Assembly: GCA_963556255.1 (NCBI GenBank)
Contig: OY744604.1
Location: 95,799,980 to 95,863,979 of the forward strand
Reading direction: 5' to 3'
Length of the DNA: 64,000 bases
Origin: Allolobophora icterica
Lineage: Eukaryota; Annelida; Clitellata; Crassiclitellata; Lumbricidae
Numbering within the stretch: the stretch's first letter is position 1; each line of letters begins with the position of its first letter. The translations under genes and the position numbers were made by a program. Shown piece after piece: positions 43,713 to 56,259 of the stretch. The notes under the pieces were generated by a model. That model did no database searches, was not told where the DNA came from, and was given only the letters and a program-made list of their open reading frames with translations.

Positions 43713-44534
43713 TAATCACTGAGTATTATCGTATAAATGACATGGTACTGCTTTCAAAAGATATATGCTTTAATTTCTCACATAAAGTTGAAGACTGTAA
43801 ATAATTTAGGGATGGTGCTCACTTGTCGAAATTCTTAGGGCCTATGCATTCTTTAAAATGTAGGATACAATGGAGTAAAGCCGAATACAGGGAAAACGTA
43901 TTATCACAACTCCGCTGTGTCTACCAATTTCAGGGTTCATCACCAACTGTCACTTAAAACCAATACAATGGGCAAAAATCTTTTACAACTGGAAACTATT
44001 ATTCACTTTTCACAGTTTTGTAATGCATTACTGCTTTTGCGAAAAAAAGAGCAAGTTCTTGGCACATCAAGAATCTTTGGTGGTTGTTGTAATGGTACTG
44101 TTTATGTAGCCGACAGGATTTAACGTTCGCCTTGTAATGCGCACTGGAATTGATGTTCAATAATTTAAAGAACAAAAAGTTCCTCTCGAGAACAATACGT
44201 GGTTTCCATCTTAAGCAGATGAAAAATTGAAGATCTTGCAACTGAGATCATTATTCGGTCACATAATAAAAGTTGCTATGTCCTCGTTGACAAGCAGAAA
44301 TTATAATCTTAAACTCGAAAAATTCTACACCGTTAATTGAAACTTAGCGTGTAAGACCAATTTTTTGTGAATGCTGCATCCAGTACGAGGGGTCGTCCAG
44401 ATATAGCGTTTGAAGAGTAGCTGGTTTCTGTGAGACAAGAGAGGACAGTATTCGTTCGGTGATTTCTAGGTAACCGTTCCGGAGCGCCCTTGTAAGTTAC
44501 TGTACTGTACAAGTGCTTTGATATAAGCATACAT
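43713..44534. other. 3' flank of gene D
   Basis: Matches the 3' flanks of C and E (AGTTCCTCTCGAGAACAATA, AGCTGGTTTCTGTGAGACAA). No gene seen. The CR1 insertion present after A and C is absent here. Confidence 0.7.
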
Positions 44535-44985
44535 ACATATTAATTGTAATTGCAACTGTAATTGAACATTTGTATAGCGCCACTCAAATCAGCGGCGCTC
44601 TCGACCCGCATCACTGCCAAAACCGGCAAAAGAAAGGTTTTCAAGCGTCTACGGAACTGAAGAGGAGAGAGGACAAGAAGCTCTTGGCGGAGGGTTTGGG
44701 GAAGACTGTTCCAGGATGAAGGACCCACATAGGCAAAGCTCCTGGATTGGGCCGTGGAAGAGTGCATACGCGGAACAACCATAAGGCCACGGGCCGAGGA
44801 TCGCAAGGAGGCCCTTTCAGGCAGGGAAGAAACCGGAGTGCAGAAATTCATTAGGTAAGACGGAGCAGACCCAGTGAGACAGTTGCGCACGAGGGTGATG
44901 GTTTTGAACTGAATTCTCTGTTAGGCAGGAAGCCAGTGCAGGGAGTCACGAATAAAGGCAGAGATGTGGGCAAACTTCTATACAC
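44535..44985 (-). mobile_element. CR1-like LINE 3' end
   Basis: The minus strand encodes RMHSSTAQSRSFAYVGPSSW then NSLPQTLRQELLVLSPLQF. The family 3' end GTATAGCGCCACTCAAATC lies at about 44572. It lies in the 3' flank of gene D. Confidence 0.8.
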
Positions 44986-44998
44986 TTTGATATATAGC

Positions 44999-45255
44999 CA
45001 GGGCTTTTTTCAGCCGGAATGCGCCGGAACGGCGTCCCGGCACCTTTTTTCAGGTACTAAAAAATTTATTTATTTTTATAATAAAAACAATAATTTAGTC
45101 ATTTTAATCTAAGTGTTTTTCAATGTTTTCAGTGCTTATTGAGACCCCTTCCAACCCCCGATCCCGTTTTTCTCGGGATGTTAGCCCTCCCATAATTATT
45201 CCTTTCCGGAATCTATTGTTCCATTCCGGAACCTTTTTTCCAGAAAAAAGCACTG
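44999..45255. mobile_element. hAT-type MITE, 257 bp
   Basis: Starts CAGGGCTTTTTTCAGCCGG and ends CCAGAAAAAAGCACTG, with a perfect 8-bp duplication TATATAGC at 44991-44998 and 45256-45263. A relative in inverse orientation is at 56260-56504. Confidence 0.92.
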
Positions 45256-45289
45256 TATATAGCACAATACATGCATGCATGCACGCTGT

Positions 45290-45700
45290 ATAGCGGTTCC
45301 ATTTTCCGTTATTTCTTCCTGGTCGATCGTAGCCTATAGACTCAGTTCTGCATTTCCTTTACTGAACATCATCTCGTTGATCCTACTGTAATTACTGTAA
45401 TTTACATTTTTGAAACAAACACTTGCAGTTGAAACATGCAGGTTAAAAGAATACTGATTTTCTCTGCTTCTCAGAATGTTTATTTTCATGCTTATTAACG
45501 CTAGCCTTAGTGTTTAAGGAACATTTCGTATTAGAATCAGGAAGTTGCATTGAGGAAACTTCAGATATATGAGATTTTTATCGAGTTCAGTCTTCATAGA
45601 TCTCTGAAGTTCAATTGTTTGATTTAATTCATTAACATCCCTTTTTAACATTATAGCATCGTTGAAGGTAAGTTGCAGCTTAGCCGAAGCATTCATTTAG
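45290..45700 (-). repeat. Shared flank module plus ~190-bp module, copy 5
   Basis: Same as 36510-36990. Here the minus-strand frame is open for 60 residues: MNASAKLQLTFNDAIMLKRD, VNELNQTIELQ, MKTELDKN. On the plus strand GAAGGTAAGTTG is present. Confidence 0.65.
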
Positions 45701-46264
45701 TGGTTTCACAAATCGTAATCTCCAAATTTCTAAAGCGATTCTTCCGGGGGCGAAATTTCCGTATCCCATGAAAACACGGGCCGCCATTTTGGCCGCCATT
45801 TTTTGTTCTCATGCAACCGGTATAAATCCAACTTTCTACCCGCGATTTTCGTTTTGAGCAGGGTAAAATTAGTCTAGAAACACCGAGTAGCAAATTGTTA
45901 CATGGTTTGCTTCTAAGTAATTCTAACAAGCTTATTTTGAGATTCCTAGCCTAGTCTAAAAGCTGAAACTCTATGCTAATTTACTTTTTTAACCTTCTAT
46001 TGGGGTGACACCATGACTCACCGCACTGAATGGTACCAACCCTAGTGACGCCGCTGCCCCTCCGCTTTGACGCAGCGCTTGTGAATAGGCTGATACTCTG
46101 CGCTGGGCTGACGCATTAGAAGTTTGGAGATTACGATTACGATAGATATTTTCACACTCGTTTTATGTCACCAACGTTGAGTTCTATTGAGTCGTGATGC
46201 AGGTTCCAGCGTCGGTGATATCCGTACAAGGACGCTTGTTGGCAGTTACTACGATATTATTATT
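45701..46264. other. No gene seen; part of shared flank
   Basis: 46080-46260 matches 25945-26160 (CAACGTTGAGTTCT, GTGATATCC, AAGGACGCT). No coding frame recognised. Confidence 0.55.
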
Positions 46265-46960
46265 ATTCTTAGAGCAGTTTCATATAGCGCCCGTCAAGAT
46301 GACTACTCATAAGCACTCCCACCCCAACCAAGTTCGAACAGCGCAGTTTTAAGGAGAGTATAAGAAACGAGGTGAAATGACCAATTGGTACTTGGCGTAA
46401 TGTGGTAAGGAGCCGATTCCAGGTCATGGGGCCAGCCACAGAGAAGGCACGGTGCTGTGGTATGGCAGTCCGTGTGCGGTGAGCAATAAGCTCGGCCTGC
46501 GAAGCTGAGCGTGGAGAGCAACGACGCTTCGAAAAAGAAGTGGGATAGCAGAACTCCCGCAAGTATGGAGGGGCAAGCCCTCAAAGCACCACCGGGCCAG
46601 AGAAGAGATTCGGTGCGCTGTGGGCAGGAGAGTCAGTGGAGGACATACCCCATATACGCAGACACTCTGCCAAACCTGGGGATGCGGCCTAAAAGGCGGG
46701 TAGCAGTACGCAGGTTTCTATTCAGAGGCTCAATCCGCGAGTCCGGGAGTCCGTCACATATGGCGCTGCAGTAGTCCAACCGAGATACAACAAATTCCAA
46801 GCGTGGCAGCTGCACCAGAGGACAGACAACGGAGAATCACCTTAAGCTCCCGGAGCTGGTTATAGCAGCTGCGGGAGAGAAAATTTATGTGCCGCGTGAA
46901 TGTAAGTTTCTAGTCCAGGATGACTACGAAGTCCCGGACCAAGGTCGAGAAAGAAGGATC
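46265..46960 (-). mobile_element. CR1-like LINE, RT C-terminus and 3' end
   Basis: The minus strand encodes VSRLDYCSAICDGLPDSRIE, RIPRFGRVSAYMG, then RAFSVAGPMTWNRLLTTLRQ. The 3' end CATATAGCGCCCGTC follows an (ATT)n run at 46254-46270. It splits the flank module that is continuous at 26150-26190 (GTTGTCTGCATATAAG). Confidence 0.8.
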
Positions 46961-47229
46961 GGGAATTGCTGGTTGTCTGCATATCAGATGACAAATTTTA
47001 TAATTAAATATAACTGCAAACAACTCATAGTTTCAAATCGATTTAGGTCCGAGCTCTTCAATAAATTTTGTTTGCTACTCTGTGAATCTACATGGTTTGA
47101 AAATAACCAGATATGAAGCAAGCGCTTTCAATATTTGAATATGATATTGACCAGCACTTGTTAGCAGAGGCCTTCCCCCTGTCTCATTTTCGCTCACTGT
47201 CCGGGATCTCGAGGTTGACAATTGACTAA

Positions 47230-47910
47230 GAGCTTACTTTTCTCAGCATGTTAACTTGGTCACCCGGAGTTGCTACTACCAGCTGCGGCAGTTGCGTGTT
47301 GTAATACGGTCCCTTTCTTATGACGCGTCGGTGATCCTTGTTCACGCTTTTATCTGCAGTAGAGTTGACTATTTCTGCTCTGTTCTCACTGGACATCCAT
47401 TGGCTCTAATTGGGCGGCTTGACCTGGTCCCTCGCTCTGCCGCTCGGCTCATTGCCTATATCCCAAAATATGCACCAGTTTCGTCTTATGTGCGCGATGT
47501 TCTGCATTGGCTTCCTGCCTCGCAGCGCATCTCCTATAGGATTGCTTCTCTTGTTTGGCGGTCTCTTTGTGGTGTAGCTCAGTCTATCCTATTTCATCTC
47601 TGCTGTCTGCTGTCTGGCCTAATGTGCCGTCTAGTTCTGCGTTCTGCAACTGGAGGTGAGCTGTTGGTCCCTCGGTCCCGCTCCTCCCGTTGAACAGCGT
47701 CGTGCCTTCTCAGTGGCTGACCCCTCTACGGGGAATGGGCTCCCACCTTCTTTGCGCTTATTTCCACGAGGCAGTTCAACTGCTTTCTACCGCCTCATTA
47801 AGTCTTCTCTTTTTAACCGTGGCTGGACTATGAGCACCTCTGAGTAGGTTTCTTGAAGAGGCGCTATATGAATAATCATATAAATAATCACAATGAATGA
47901 ATGAATGAAT
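47230..47910 (+). mobile_element. CR1-like LINE, RT C-terminus and 3' end
   Basis: Encodes VILVHAFICSRVDYFCSVLT, LVPRSAARLIAYIPKYAPVS, VLHWLPASQRISYRIASLVW, then in another frame RAFSVADPSTGNGLPPSLRL and NRGWTMSTSE. Tail GGCGCTATATGAATAATC and (TGAA)n. Confidence 0.85.
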
Positions 47911-48650
47911 TCAAGCACAATTTCGTTTCAACAGATAATAGAATAGGGGACAGAATCAACAATTGCGATGAAGATGAAAGATGCATTTGACACCGGCAGA
48001 CACAAGAGACGCTGCTCTTTCCTTCTATTGAGCCAAATTTGCAAATCAACTGGCGCCTCCGGTGACTGCGAGCAGAGTTATTCTTCCAAAATTTACGGAA
48101 AGAAGACGTCTGATGAACGCCAGAATCTGTTCGAACGCTTGAAAGCAACCCAAGGCCTTTAAATCAGAAACCAATGAAATCCAGCGAGACAGACGATGCC
48201 AGACACAAGGACAGACACACAGACGGTGGGCGTGGCGTATGCCGGATGTTATCGGCGTCTTAATGTGATTGACGTTTTAGTTCTGCGATGCATCGCAGGG
48301 CTACAGGTTCAGCAAAACAATTACGAGCGTAATTGGGATCTGTATCTCTCCTCATCCACAGCATACTTACATAAAGTTAAACACATCATACGAAACGTAC
48401 ATGCATGTGTAAATACGCGTAGACTCATACAGGGTGAGATATATTATACTTTCTATATAAATATATGTCTACATAATAACATATGGAACTATTTGTGTAT
48501 ATATTCACACATATACATCTATACATGAAAGAACCAACAATTAAGCATCATCTGTAGTTTGTCTTATAGGGCCTATATATTATATGTATATTATTATTAT
48601 GCATGTATACATGCTGTGTACAGAATCATGTATATGAGTAAAGTATAATT
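47911..48650. other. No gene seen
   Basis: Short frames only. A 64-residue plus frame (MKMKDAFDTGRHKRRCSFLL) has no recognisable motif or family support. Confidence 0.4.
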
Positions 48651-48654
48651 AGAT

Positions 48655-49600
48655 GGATAATTAGATGGATCCGGGTGCCGAGTACTGTTTCTTTCTGCTG
48701 CGTTCTCCCTCTGCCTTATCATAGTTCACAATCGGTCGCCTATTACCATGATTTTGGTTCCCCATGATTGTCCTCTTTACCCTGTGGTAATCTATTGCCT
48801 ATATGAATCTGTTGGTCGCATCCTTCAGAGTCCACCGAGTTTTCTCCGCTTCGTTTTTCGAAGGGAACAACTGATGGAGCCACTGTTAAGAATTAGGCAT
48901 ATTTAGGTCTAATAAAGCCTAGGTAATACCAGCAGACTATCGCTAATTGTATGTGTAATAAAAAAAGCGCCCTATATTCCATCGGACAATGCCCGAGTAC
49001 GGCTAGCCATGTGGTTATAAATTGTCTACTAAGATAGGGCAATCGGTTTGTCCTATAGGCAGTTCGGTTAGATTGTCAAAGCAAGTGTCTGGTTGATAGT
49101 GACGGTGTATTGGCGGAGTGTCACCATCAGGTTATTTATAGGAACATTACGACCATTTTATTATCTCGTACGAATCGACTGTTATTACTCTGTTATTGAT
49201 GTGGCTTTTAAGGTTGTCTTATCGAGATTCAGTCATGCATTCCCTACGTAATCCTACTATGTTTTGCATTTTAAAAATAAACAACTGAGGGAAAAGCAAG
49301 CGGGTTGAAAGAATACTAATAAGTTTCTCTGCTTTATCCTACAGCACTGTTTATTTTATTCTCTATATCTCACATCCTGGTATGCGAGCATTGGTCAAGT
49401 GCTTTAGTGTTAATTTGTAACAGGAAGTTGCATTGAGAAAACGTCACATATGCGATTTTCATCGTGTTCAATCTTCATTGATGTCTGAAGATCGATTGTG
49501 AAGTTTAATTCTTCAAAACTCCTTTTCAAAATAATATTATTAGTATCGCCTAAGGTAAGTTGAAGTTTAGTCGAAGCATTCATTTAGCGGTTTCACAGAT
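48655..49600 (+). repeat. Shared flank modules, including ~190-bp module copy 6
   Basis: 48655-48800 is the GATCCGGGTGCCGAG block; 48860-49200 the GGCGGAGTGTCACCATCAGG block; 49390-49590 the 190-bp module with an open minus-strand frame (MNASTKLQLTLGDT...LKRSFEELN) and AAGGTAAGTTG on the plus strand. Its GCATCCTTC at about 48818 is the uninterrupted counterpart of the foldback insertion site at 27828. Confidence 0.75.
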
Positions 49601-49650
49601 TAGGGCACGTAGCCTAGGCCTATTTAATTAATAAACTACTATGTAAATTA

Positions 49651-49989
49651 CAGTAGTGTAGTGGGGCGGGAACGCGGGGGAACGCCGTTCCCGCACTTTT
49701 TTCCAGGGAGGGAACGCGATCCCTCACTATTTTGCAGCATTTCTGCTGAAATATACTAAATATTCTATGTAAATGGCGTACAATATGTTACAAATAACAA
49801 ATTCCTATGTATAAATTTACATAATTACATTTATTAATTTTTTTAAAATTTTTTTACATTCAACAGTTTCAAAAATAGCAGCGCTCACACTATGCAAAAT
49901 TCTTGCAAGATTGCACTTTTTGCTACAGTTGCTACTTCAATTTCCAGGCGTTCCCCCACTTCATTTTTTAGGACTAGCCTACACCACTG
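49651..49989. mobile_element. hAT-type MITE, 339 bp
   Basis: Ends CAGTAGTGTAGTGGGG and GCCTACACCACTG, with an 8-bp duplication GTAAATTA / GTAGATTA at 49643-49650 and 49990-49997. AT-rich interior. Near both ends there are GGGAACGC / GCGTTCCC-type palindromes. Confidence 0.85.
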
Positions 49990-50249
49990 GTAGATTACCG
50001 GTTCAATTAGATGTTTTTGTGCTGCATAAGATGTTATTTAGACAGAATATTTGATTTTTCTATCTGCTGGGATTTTACACAAGCGAGGGAACAACAGGTT
50101 CCTACACGCATGAATTGGTTACATGTCAATGAAGGTTCTCGTGAGCTCGAGATTTTAAATCACTTAATAAGCCACAATCTGAATAATTGTGGTTTATTTA
50201 AGTTCATGACTTGTTCTTATGCACTCTTTAACACTTCAGCGACGAGAGT

Positions 50250-50850
50250 ATTGTATTATATTGTATTCGGATATTTATAAAGCGCTTCTAGCGGGAGGGT
50301 CATTCAGAAGCGCTCCCAGTGCGAGAGACCCCGAGAGAAAAAGCAAGTTTTAAGAAAGGTAAAAGAGGAAGAGACGTTACCTGAGAGAATAGAAGAACGA
50401 ACGAACGGAGGAAGTTCATTCCAAAGAGCAGGGCCAATGGAGGCAAAAGACCTACATTGAGCCAGAGAAGTCCTGACACGAGGAACGAGGAGGTCCAAAG
50501 GTCAGATGAACGAAGAGGACGAAGAGAAGCAGCAGAGTGAGGGCGATGAATTAAGTCACATAAATATTTTGGAGCGAAACCAAGTTGATCCTTAGAGACA
50601 AGGATGAGGACCTTAAATTGGATGCGGGCAGAAAGCGGGAGCCAGTGGAGTTCTTCTGCCATAAAGGTGGTGATATGAGAGAATCGAGGAAGACGGGCAA
50701 TTAATCTAGCAGCAGCATTGAGAACGGACTGAAGAGGAGCAAGACGGACTTTGGGAAGACCAATAAGGATGGAATGGCAGTAGTCAAGTCTAGAGCAGAC
50801 AAATGCATGGACAATTGAAGTGTAGGCTACTAAAAGCGACTGGAAAACCA
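50250..50850 (-). mobile_element. CR1-like LINE, RT C-terminus and 3' end
   Basis: The minus strand encodes IVHAFVCSRLDYCHSILIGL, LNAAARLIARLPRFSHITTF, HWLPLSARIQFKVLILVS, then SFASIGPALWNELPPFVRS. 3' end TTTATAAAGCGCTTCTAGCG with a (TATTG)-type tail. It is inserted in the E-gene 5' flank, which is continuous around CACTTCAACGACGACTGG in the B-gene flank. Confidence 0.85.
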
Positions 50851-50984
50851 ATACAGCTCATCGTTAAAGTGTTAATCTTTGCAGCTAACACGGGTATTAA
50901 GCCTTGAGATCACATGGTGATCGTGATGATGACGTGATTACAAGATGGTGATGATGATATAGTGAAACGCCCACTCGCGGCCTT

Positions 50985-52080
50985 GGGCTGCTGTGGTGCC
51001 TCGTTGGAGGAGGGAGATAGTTCAGCGTGAGACCATGCCTCTGCTCCGTAGTACGCGACGGGTGGTTTAGCCTGAAGGCACTCACTACGTCGTACTAATA
51101 GAGGGTTACTTCTTACATCCATTTGCACGGGGGGTTCAATTCCGGAAGTTGATCTACTAGGATAGCAGGAGTGGCGTCCGTGGTTCCCGGATATGGCACG
51201 GTTGCTTGATCCCACCAGAAGTCACAGAGATAACGAGGAGCTTGACCTTGAAACGCTCGAGAGGTAAGGAACAGGATTTTAAACTGGATACGCGCAGTGA
51301 GCGGAAGCCAATGCAAGTGCCTAGACATAAAAGTCGAGATATGAGAGTAGCTTGGAAGGCGGGCAATCAGACGAGCAGCTGCGTTTAACACCGATTGGAG
51401 TGGAGACAGACGGGATTTTGGCAGGCCAATAAGTAGCGAATTACAATAATCAATGCGTGAGCAGATAAAGGCATGAACCACGGAGGTGAAAGTGGAGGAA
51501 GGAGCAGAACGCCGGACAGCTCGAAGACGCCTCAGATGATTAAAACTAGACCGAGAGAGGCTAGAGATGTTGTCAGCAAAGGAAAGAGTACTGTCAAGAA
51601 TGACACCCAAATCACGAACACTTGTCGAGAAGGAGAGGAGGGGAAACCGCTGGGATAGAATTGCATAATCAAGCTTGAGGAGCTGCTGGCGAGTGCCAAA
51701 CCAGATCAGCTGAGTCTTCAGAGAATTTAGAGAGAGGCGATTTGAGGACATCCAGCAGTGAAGATGGGCGGAAAGTGACTCAATTGATTGACAGAGGGCA
51801 AGTTGATGTGCAGGAAGACCATGAACCAGGGCCTGGACATCATCAGCATACAGGTGCCCCACAGTAAATTCTTTAGCAAAGAGACGAGGAATGTCAACGG
51901 TAAACAGAATCTACAGAAGGGGACCCAGCACGGAACCTTGAGGAACCCCGAGTTTAGCAGGTACCCAGGAAGAGCGAGAGTCGCCGAGAATGACCATCTG
52001 TGAACGGTAAGTTAGGTAAGACCGGAACCAGCGAAGTGGGCAGCCACTGATACCAAATGATATTTCAAGACGACGCTAGG
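50985..52080 (-). mobile_element. CR1-like LINE, RT core to C-terminus
   Basis: The minus strand shows an SVLGPLL-type RT motif near 51940, LYADDVQALVHG near 51850, MSSNRLSLNSLKTQLIWFGT, VRDLGVILDSTLSFADNI and VVHAFICSRIDYCNSLLIGL. This is the longest CR1 RT stretch here, with at least one frame change near 51900. Between 50985 and 51195 the usual 3' end is replaced by unrelated sequence, so the element is rearranged. Confidence 0.8.
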
Positions 52081-52089
52081 GAATGGGAT

Positions 52090-52335
52090 TGCTGGAAGCC
52101 TACGTAACAATTCCTGCCTTAAAATGGGATCAACAGAAACCTCGTTCATTAAGCCAAGAAGTTCATCCCTCTTTTCTCTCATTTTAATCTAATTAAACCC
52201 GATAGTTGACAGACAGCAATAGTACAGCAGACAATTAAGCACAGAAGTAACAATTCCTGTGTATTCGCTTCTATAGCAAACACAGACATCCTCCCAAATA
52301 GGGGCTAGTTTAGAAGCGACTAATCAGGGCTCACT
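52090..52335. repeat. Shared 5' flank of gene E
   Basis: Matches 20600-20860 and 3900-4150 (CTACGTAACAATTCCTGCCT, GTTGACAGACAGCAA, GAGGCTAGGTCTATACATTG). It contains a relic of the minus-strand ORF described at 20459-20695 (LRQELLRRLPAI). Confidence 0.75.
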
Positions 52336-52549
52336 ATGTACCTCGAGGCTAGGTCTATACATTGGCTACAGAGTTGTACAGAACAAGTTGTCGGAATTTT
52401 AACATTTATATCTTTTCGCCTGCTTGAAACTTCTAGGTCTACAAATCTAGGAACAAATCTAATCGAATTTCTAGTCGAAATCAAACAATATTCGACATAA
52501 AATTGAAGAGCAAACACGCGCGCGTCGAACTTCCATCGTTGTTTGAACA

Positions 52550-52930
52550 CAGACCCGGTTCGTCCGTAAGGCAAACTGGGCAACCGCCCAGGGCCGCCGA
52601 TTTTTAGGGTCCGCCAATTTTCAATTTTTTTTTCAAATTATTCAATGATTATTCGCCAGATGGAAGTATTATAATGTTGGTTTATAGTGCTGGTGTAATA
52701 AATCGTGCAGGTGTAACCGTGAATTGCTAAAAAAAGGTCACGACATTCATTTGTAAGGCTAATGACTAAAAAAGGTCATCAAGATGAAATTCCAAAAAAG
52801 ATGGACGAAATTGAAATTACCATGACGAAAATCTAAAAATTTCGGACGGTTTGCTCAGGGCCGCCGGTTTGCCTAGGGCCGCCGGTATGCCGGTTTGCCT
52901 AAGGCCGCCAAATGTCTTGAGCCGGGCCTG
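52550..52930. mobile_element. hAT-type MITE, 381 bp
   Basis: Ends CAGACCCGGTTC and GAGCCGGGCCTG, with an 8-bp duplication TTTGAACA / CTTGAACA at 52542-52549 and 52931-52938. The interior has repeated AGGGCCGCCGGTTTGCC motifs and AAAAAAGGTCATCAAG motifs resembling those in the element at 11732-12137. Confidence 0.88.
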
Positions 52931-53004
52931 CTTGAACACAGCAGTCACCTATCGAAAACCTCAAATAGCCCCATGCCTTATTGCGGCCTTAAACGAGTCG
53001 CCTC

Positions 53005-53219
53005 CTAGCGAAACGCTTATTATTTCCTTATAGTATTGTAACATATGACAACAGAACTCAGCTCAATGATTGGGAAAAGTAAATTCTCCTCATAGGCGCT
53101 TCAGTCCAGAAGCGAACATACAGTGGTAAACCCTGGGTTCACCATAGATGATATTATGATTGCTTTGTGATTTAGACTACACGAAGATGATGAAACTCAA
53201 ACTTGTAATTTACATTTAG
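53005..53219 (+). promoter_or_regulatory. Predicted promoter, 5' exon and small intron of gene E
   Basis: ACGAGTCGCCTCCTAGCGAA, a weaker TTATTATTTCC in place of TATAAT, GACAACAGAACTCAGC, donor-like AAA|GTAAAT, and TTTACATTTAG ending at 53219 just before ATGATGG. In this copy an in-frame TAG immediately precedes the ATG, so translation cannot start further upstream. Confidence 0.45.
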
Positions 53220-56014
53220 ATGATGGAATATGTGGAAGCATTGAAGGAGGAAATATTATTATCTGAATTCATTGTTGGAACATGTCAGTTGCTTCCAAAG
53301 TCGTACGATGCTATTTCTGAATCTCCCCATTTCGGAAGCATGCATATCATATACTGTGGCAGTTCTACGGAGTTCTACATACGACCATTGAATTCATGCA
53401 TCAACGACATTGATGCATTAAGCTTAAGAGGTAGCTATTTGGCCTTCGCAGAAGATTTTCCAGTGTTGCCAAATGATGTGAGTCGCTTACACGATACAAT
53501 CGAATGCTACAGGATGGAGCCATACCTGATGTTCCCAGGTTTTGTTCGACTTAGAAAATTTGGGGAAATGAATTATAGTTGGAAGTACAAAATATATCAA
53601 TTTAGCCATATAACTTGTCCACATGTATACTGTATATTCGATATTGCTGCTCACGTGGCTGCTAGTAACCTGATCAATAAACGTATCTGTAATCAACTGG
53701 AAACGGTGAGAGGTCCTGCAATTACGACAGAAAAGAGTGCAACATTTGCAGCGAACGATAATGTCATGAGCATGTGGTGCCCTCAGTGGCCGAAAGAAGC
53801 CCAAAGTTGGTCTACACGACCTAGAAATCACGGATGGCCGATGATTGCTACAATATCAGAAGTTGTGCAACAAGGTTGTCATTTAGTATACGCTCAGCAC
53901 CGTGCTTGTATGAACGATGAACGACAGTGGAGATTGTCATTTTCAGTGGCAGAAGTAATTTTAATTCAGAGTTGGAGTCAAATTCAGCAGTTTGTATATC
54001 ATATGCTCAGATTCTTCTCCAAGAGCGAATTAATACAAAAGGATTGTCCAAAGGAAGATGAGGTTCTCTGTACGTATCACTTAAAGACGCTGATGTTATG
54101 GACTTGTGAAGAGATGTCATCACAATGGTGGAATTCCTCTTCGATTATTGCAATCTGTCGTGAGTTGCTTAAAAAGCTTTCCGAATGGCTAAAGAGGAGA
54201 TACTTTCCGAACTATTTTATTCCTAAGGCAAATTTATTTCACGAGGGATTCAGTTCGACAATACTTGACGAAGTTGAAAGACAATTGAATAAATTCTGCA
54301 AAACTGGCATTCTCTGTCAATGGTTCAAAGAAAATTACAAAGTACCAGACATTCCAACATATATCGAATCTGAACAGAGTGTACATATGTCAAAATACTT
54401 ACTGACTCTCATTGAATATCGGAAAACAATGCAGTCCGAATTTTTGGATTTCTTGTTTTCCATCGGATTTACCATCTGTAATATCTACACTCGTAGATCA
54501 ATTAAGTCTCATTACTTACAACCGAGATCCATCTTATGTGAAATGCGTGTTGAAAGAGCATTTATACTTTTTGTAGACAGAAAAATGTCAATACTACCAA
54601 TGCCGGTTGACATTTCGTGTTTCACATATTTTGATAAAACAGTGTATTGTTTTAATACTGCACATAGGTTAGGTAATGGAGAAATATCATTGGATGGCGA
54701 ACTATTTGAATATGTCAAAGGAATTTTCTTTAAACATAAAATCGTAAGGTGTCAATATCATATATTCCCTGAATCCTTTACAGCAGAGTATCAATTTCTG
54801 CGAGCACAAGATTTTATGGAAAATTTAACTGGATCAAATAGCCGATTAGAATTTCAACTATTGTCTCTGATGTCGAAAGAGTTTCTCAGAAAGGCTTTAG
54901 AGTGTGACGATTCTCAATCCACCGACGTTGCTGCTGCAGCTTTGGTCTATTTGGCTGCTCTCCATTTTGCATCTTCAGAATACCAGTTAGTAATAGACAT
55001 CTGCTCAGCAGTCTTTATATGTCAAACGATCCACAAGGAAAATGAAACATTGAATGCAGGATGTTTGTTCTTCATTGACGATGTTGTTAGAATCGTTGGA
55101 TTTTGTCTGCTTTGCAAGAAGTTTGGTGAAATTGTACATTTTAGTAAGAGGCGGATTTATCTTGATCTACGTCTCACACCAAAGGTGTTTGCTTACTACT
55201 TGATAGTAATGTCCACCGAAAGAATGTCCAAACTAATTGAATCGAATCCCGACTTGCCTACCTCGGCGTTTCCCTTAGATCAATCTTTGCTGGTTTTCGC
55301 CAAACAAAAGACAGACATTTTGATAAAGTCACGCACTTGTGTGAAAACTGCCAAGCAGTGTGTATATCGCAGAACAGATTATGTGACAAGGAATGCGACT
55401 ATAAGTGTGAATACTTTGTTTGTTAAAGAAAATATAATTGATTATCTAACCGAATGTGCTTTAGAAAATATAATATCATTCTATAGTGTGATCGAGAAAG
55501 ACTTTGGCATCAAGTGCAACACGGCTGACTGCTATCGTGCTTTGTACCTTTATAAGTGTCGCAATATGATGAAGTGTTGCATTTATGTGAAGAAATTCTG
55601 AAGAAGCCTGATCTGCAGAGCGATTTGAAGAAGTTTGTGTTTGCGAATGTTTTGGTGATGCCACCGCTTGACTCGTTTTTCGATAAAGACGTACAATCGT
55701 TGGTAGGATTGCACACGCTCCTTCATTTTCTATCACCTTCAAATGATGATGATTTTCTGCGGAAATTTAAGTTAGCTGTGCAATATTATAACCAACGTGG
55801 AGACCGTGACTCTCTTGAGAAGCATAGCACCGTAACAAGTTTTCATTTCCTCGGAAGACATTTCCTCGCGAAATATTTGAAACTCAAATGTTATCTGGAC
55901 TGTAATTATCCGTATAGAAAGGAATTATTTAATTTCTGTGCCATGAGGAGTAGCCTTCCGTTCGAACACATTATTCTCCAGTTTTATCGACAAAAGCAGC
56001 ATGATATTAATTAA
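53220..56014 (+). pseudogene. Mab-21/cGAS-like nucleotidyltransferase, copy E (one frameshift)
   Basis: Open for 793 codons from MMEYVEALKEEILLSEFIVG. It has the nucleotidyltransferase signature (CGSSTEFYIRPLN...INDID), WCPQWP, QWRLSFSVAE, TYHLKTLMLW and NYFIPKANLF, and most of the C-terminal helical region. A single C is missing at about 55562 (TGTCGC-AATATG, where the other copies have TGTCGCCAATATG), which leads to TGA at 55599-55601. The remaining 150 codons are intact in the next frame to QKQHDIN. If the deletion is real, the product keeps the whole enzyme half but loses the last TPR-like region. It could also be a sequencing error in a functional gene, since no other lesion is seen and the promoter block is present. 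Confidence 0.88.
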
Positions 56015-56259
56015 TTAACACAGGGTGTTATAATGTAACTGACTAAGTACTGTTTTCCGATTGATATGCTTTTTTGTTATGTAAAGTTGAAGTTTTTTTT
56101 ATGGTAGTCAATTGAATAAATTTTGTGACATAGTTTACAATTTAGACGCTACGCCATTGTTTTGAATTTCAGAGACCATCACCGCGAATATAACTCTCAT
56201 CTGTCCACTCAAACCACCACACTGGGCAGAAACTACTCCCGCGCAGAAATTCTTATACT

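Noticed and set aside
47888..48162. Small overlapping ORFs on both strands at 47.9-48.2 kb
   Set aside because: No motif, no copy elsewhere in the window, no start context that stands out; left as unsupported.
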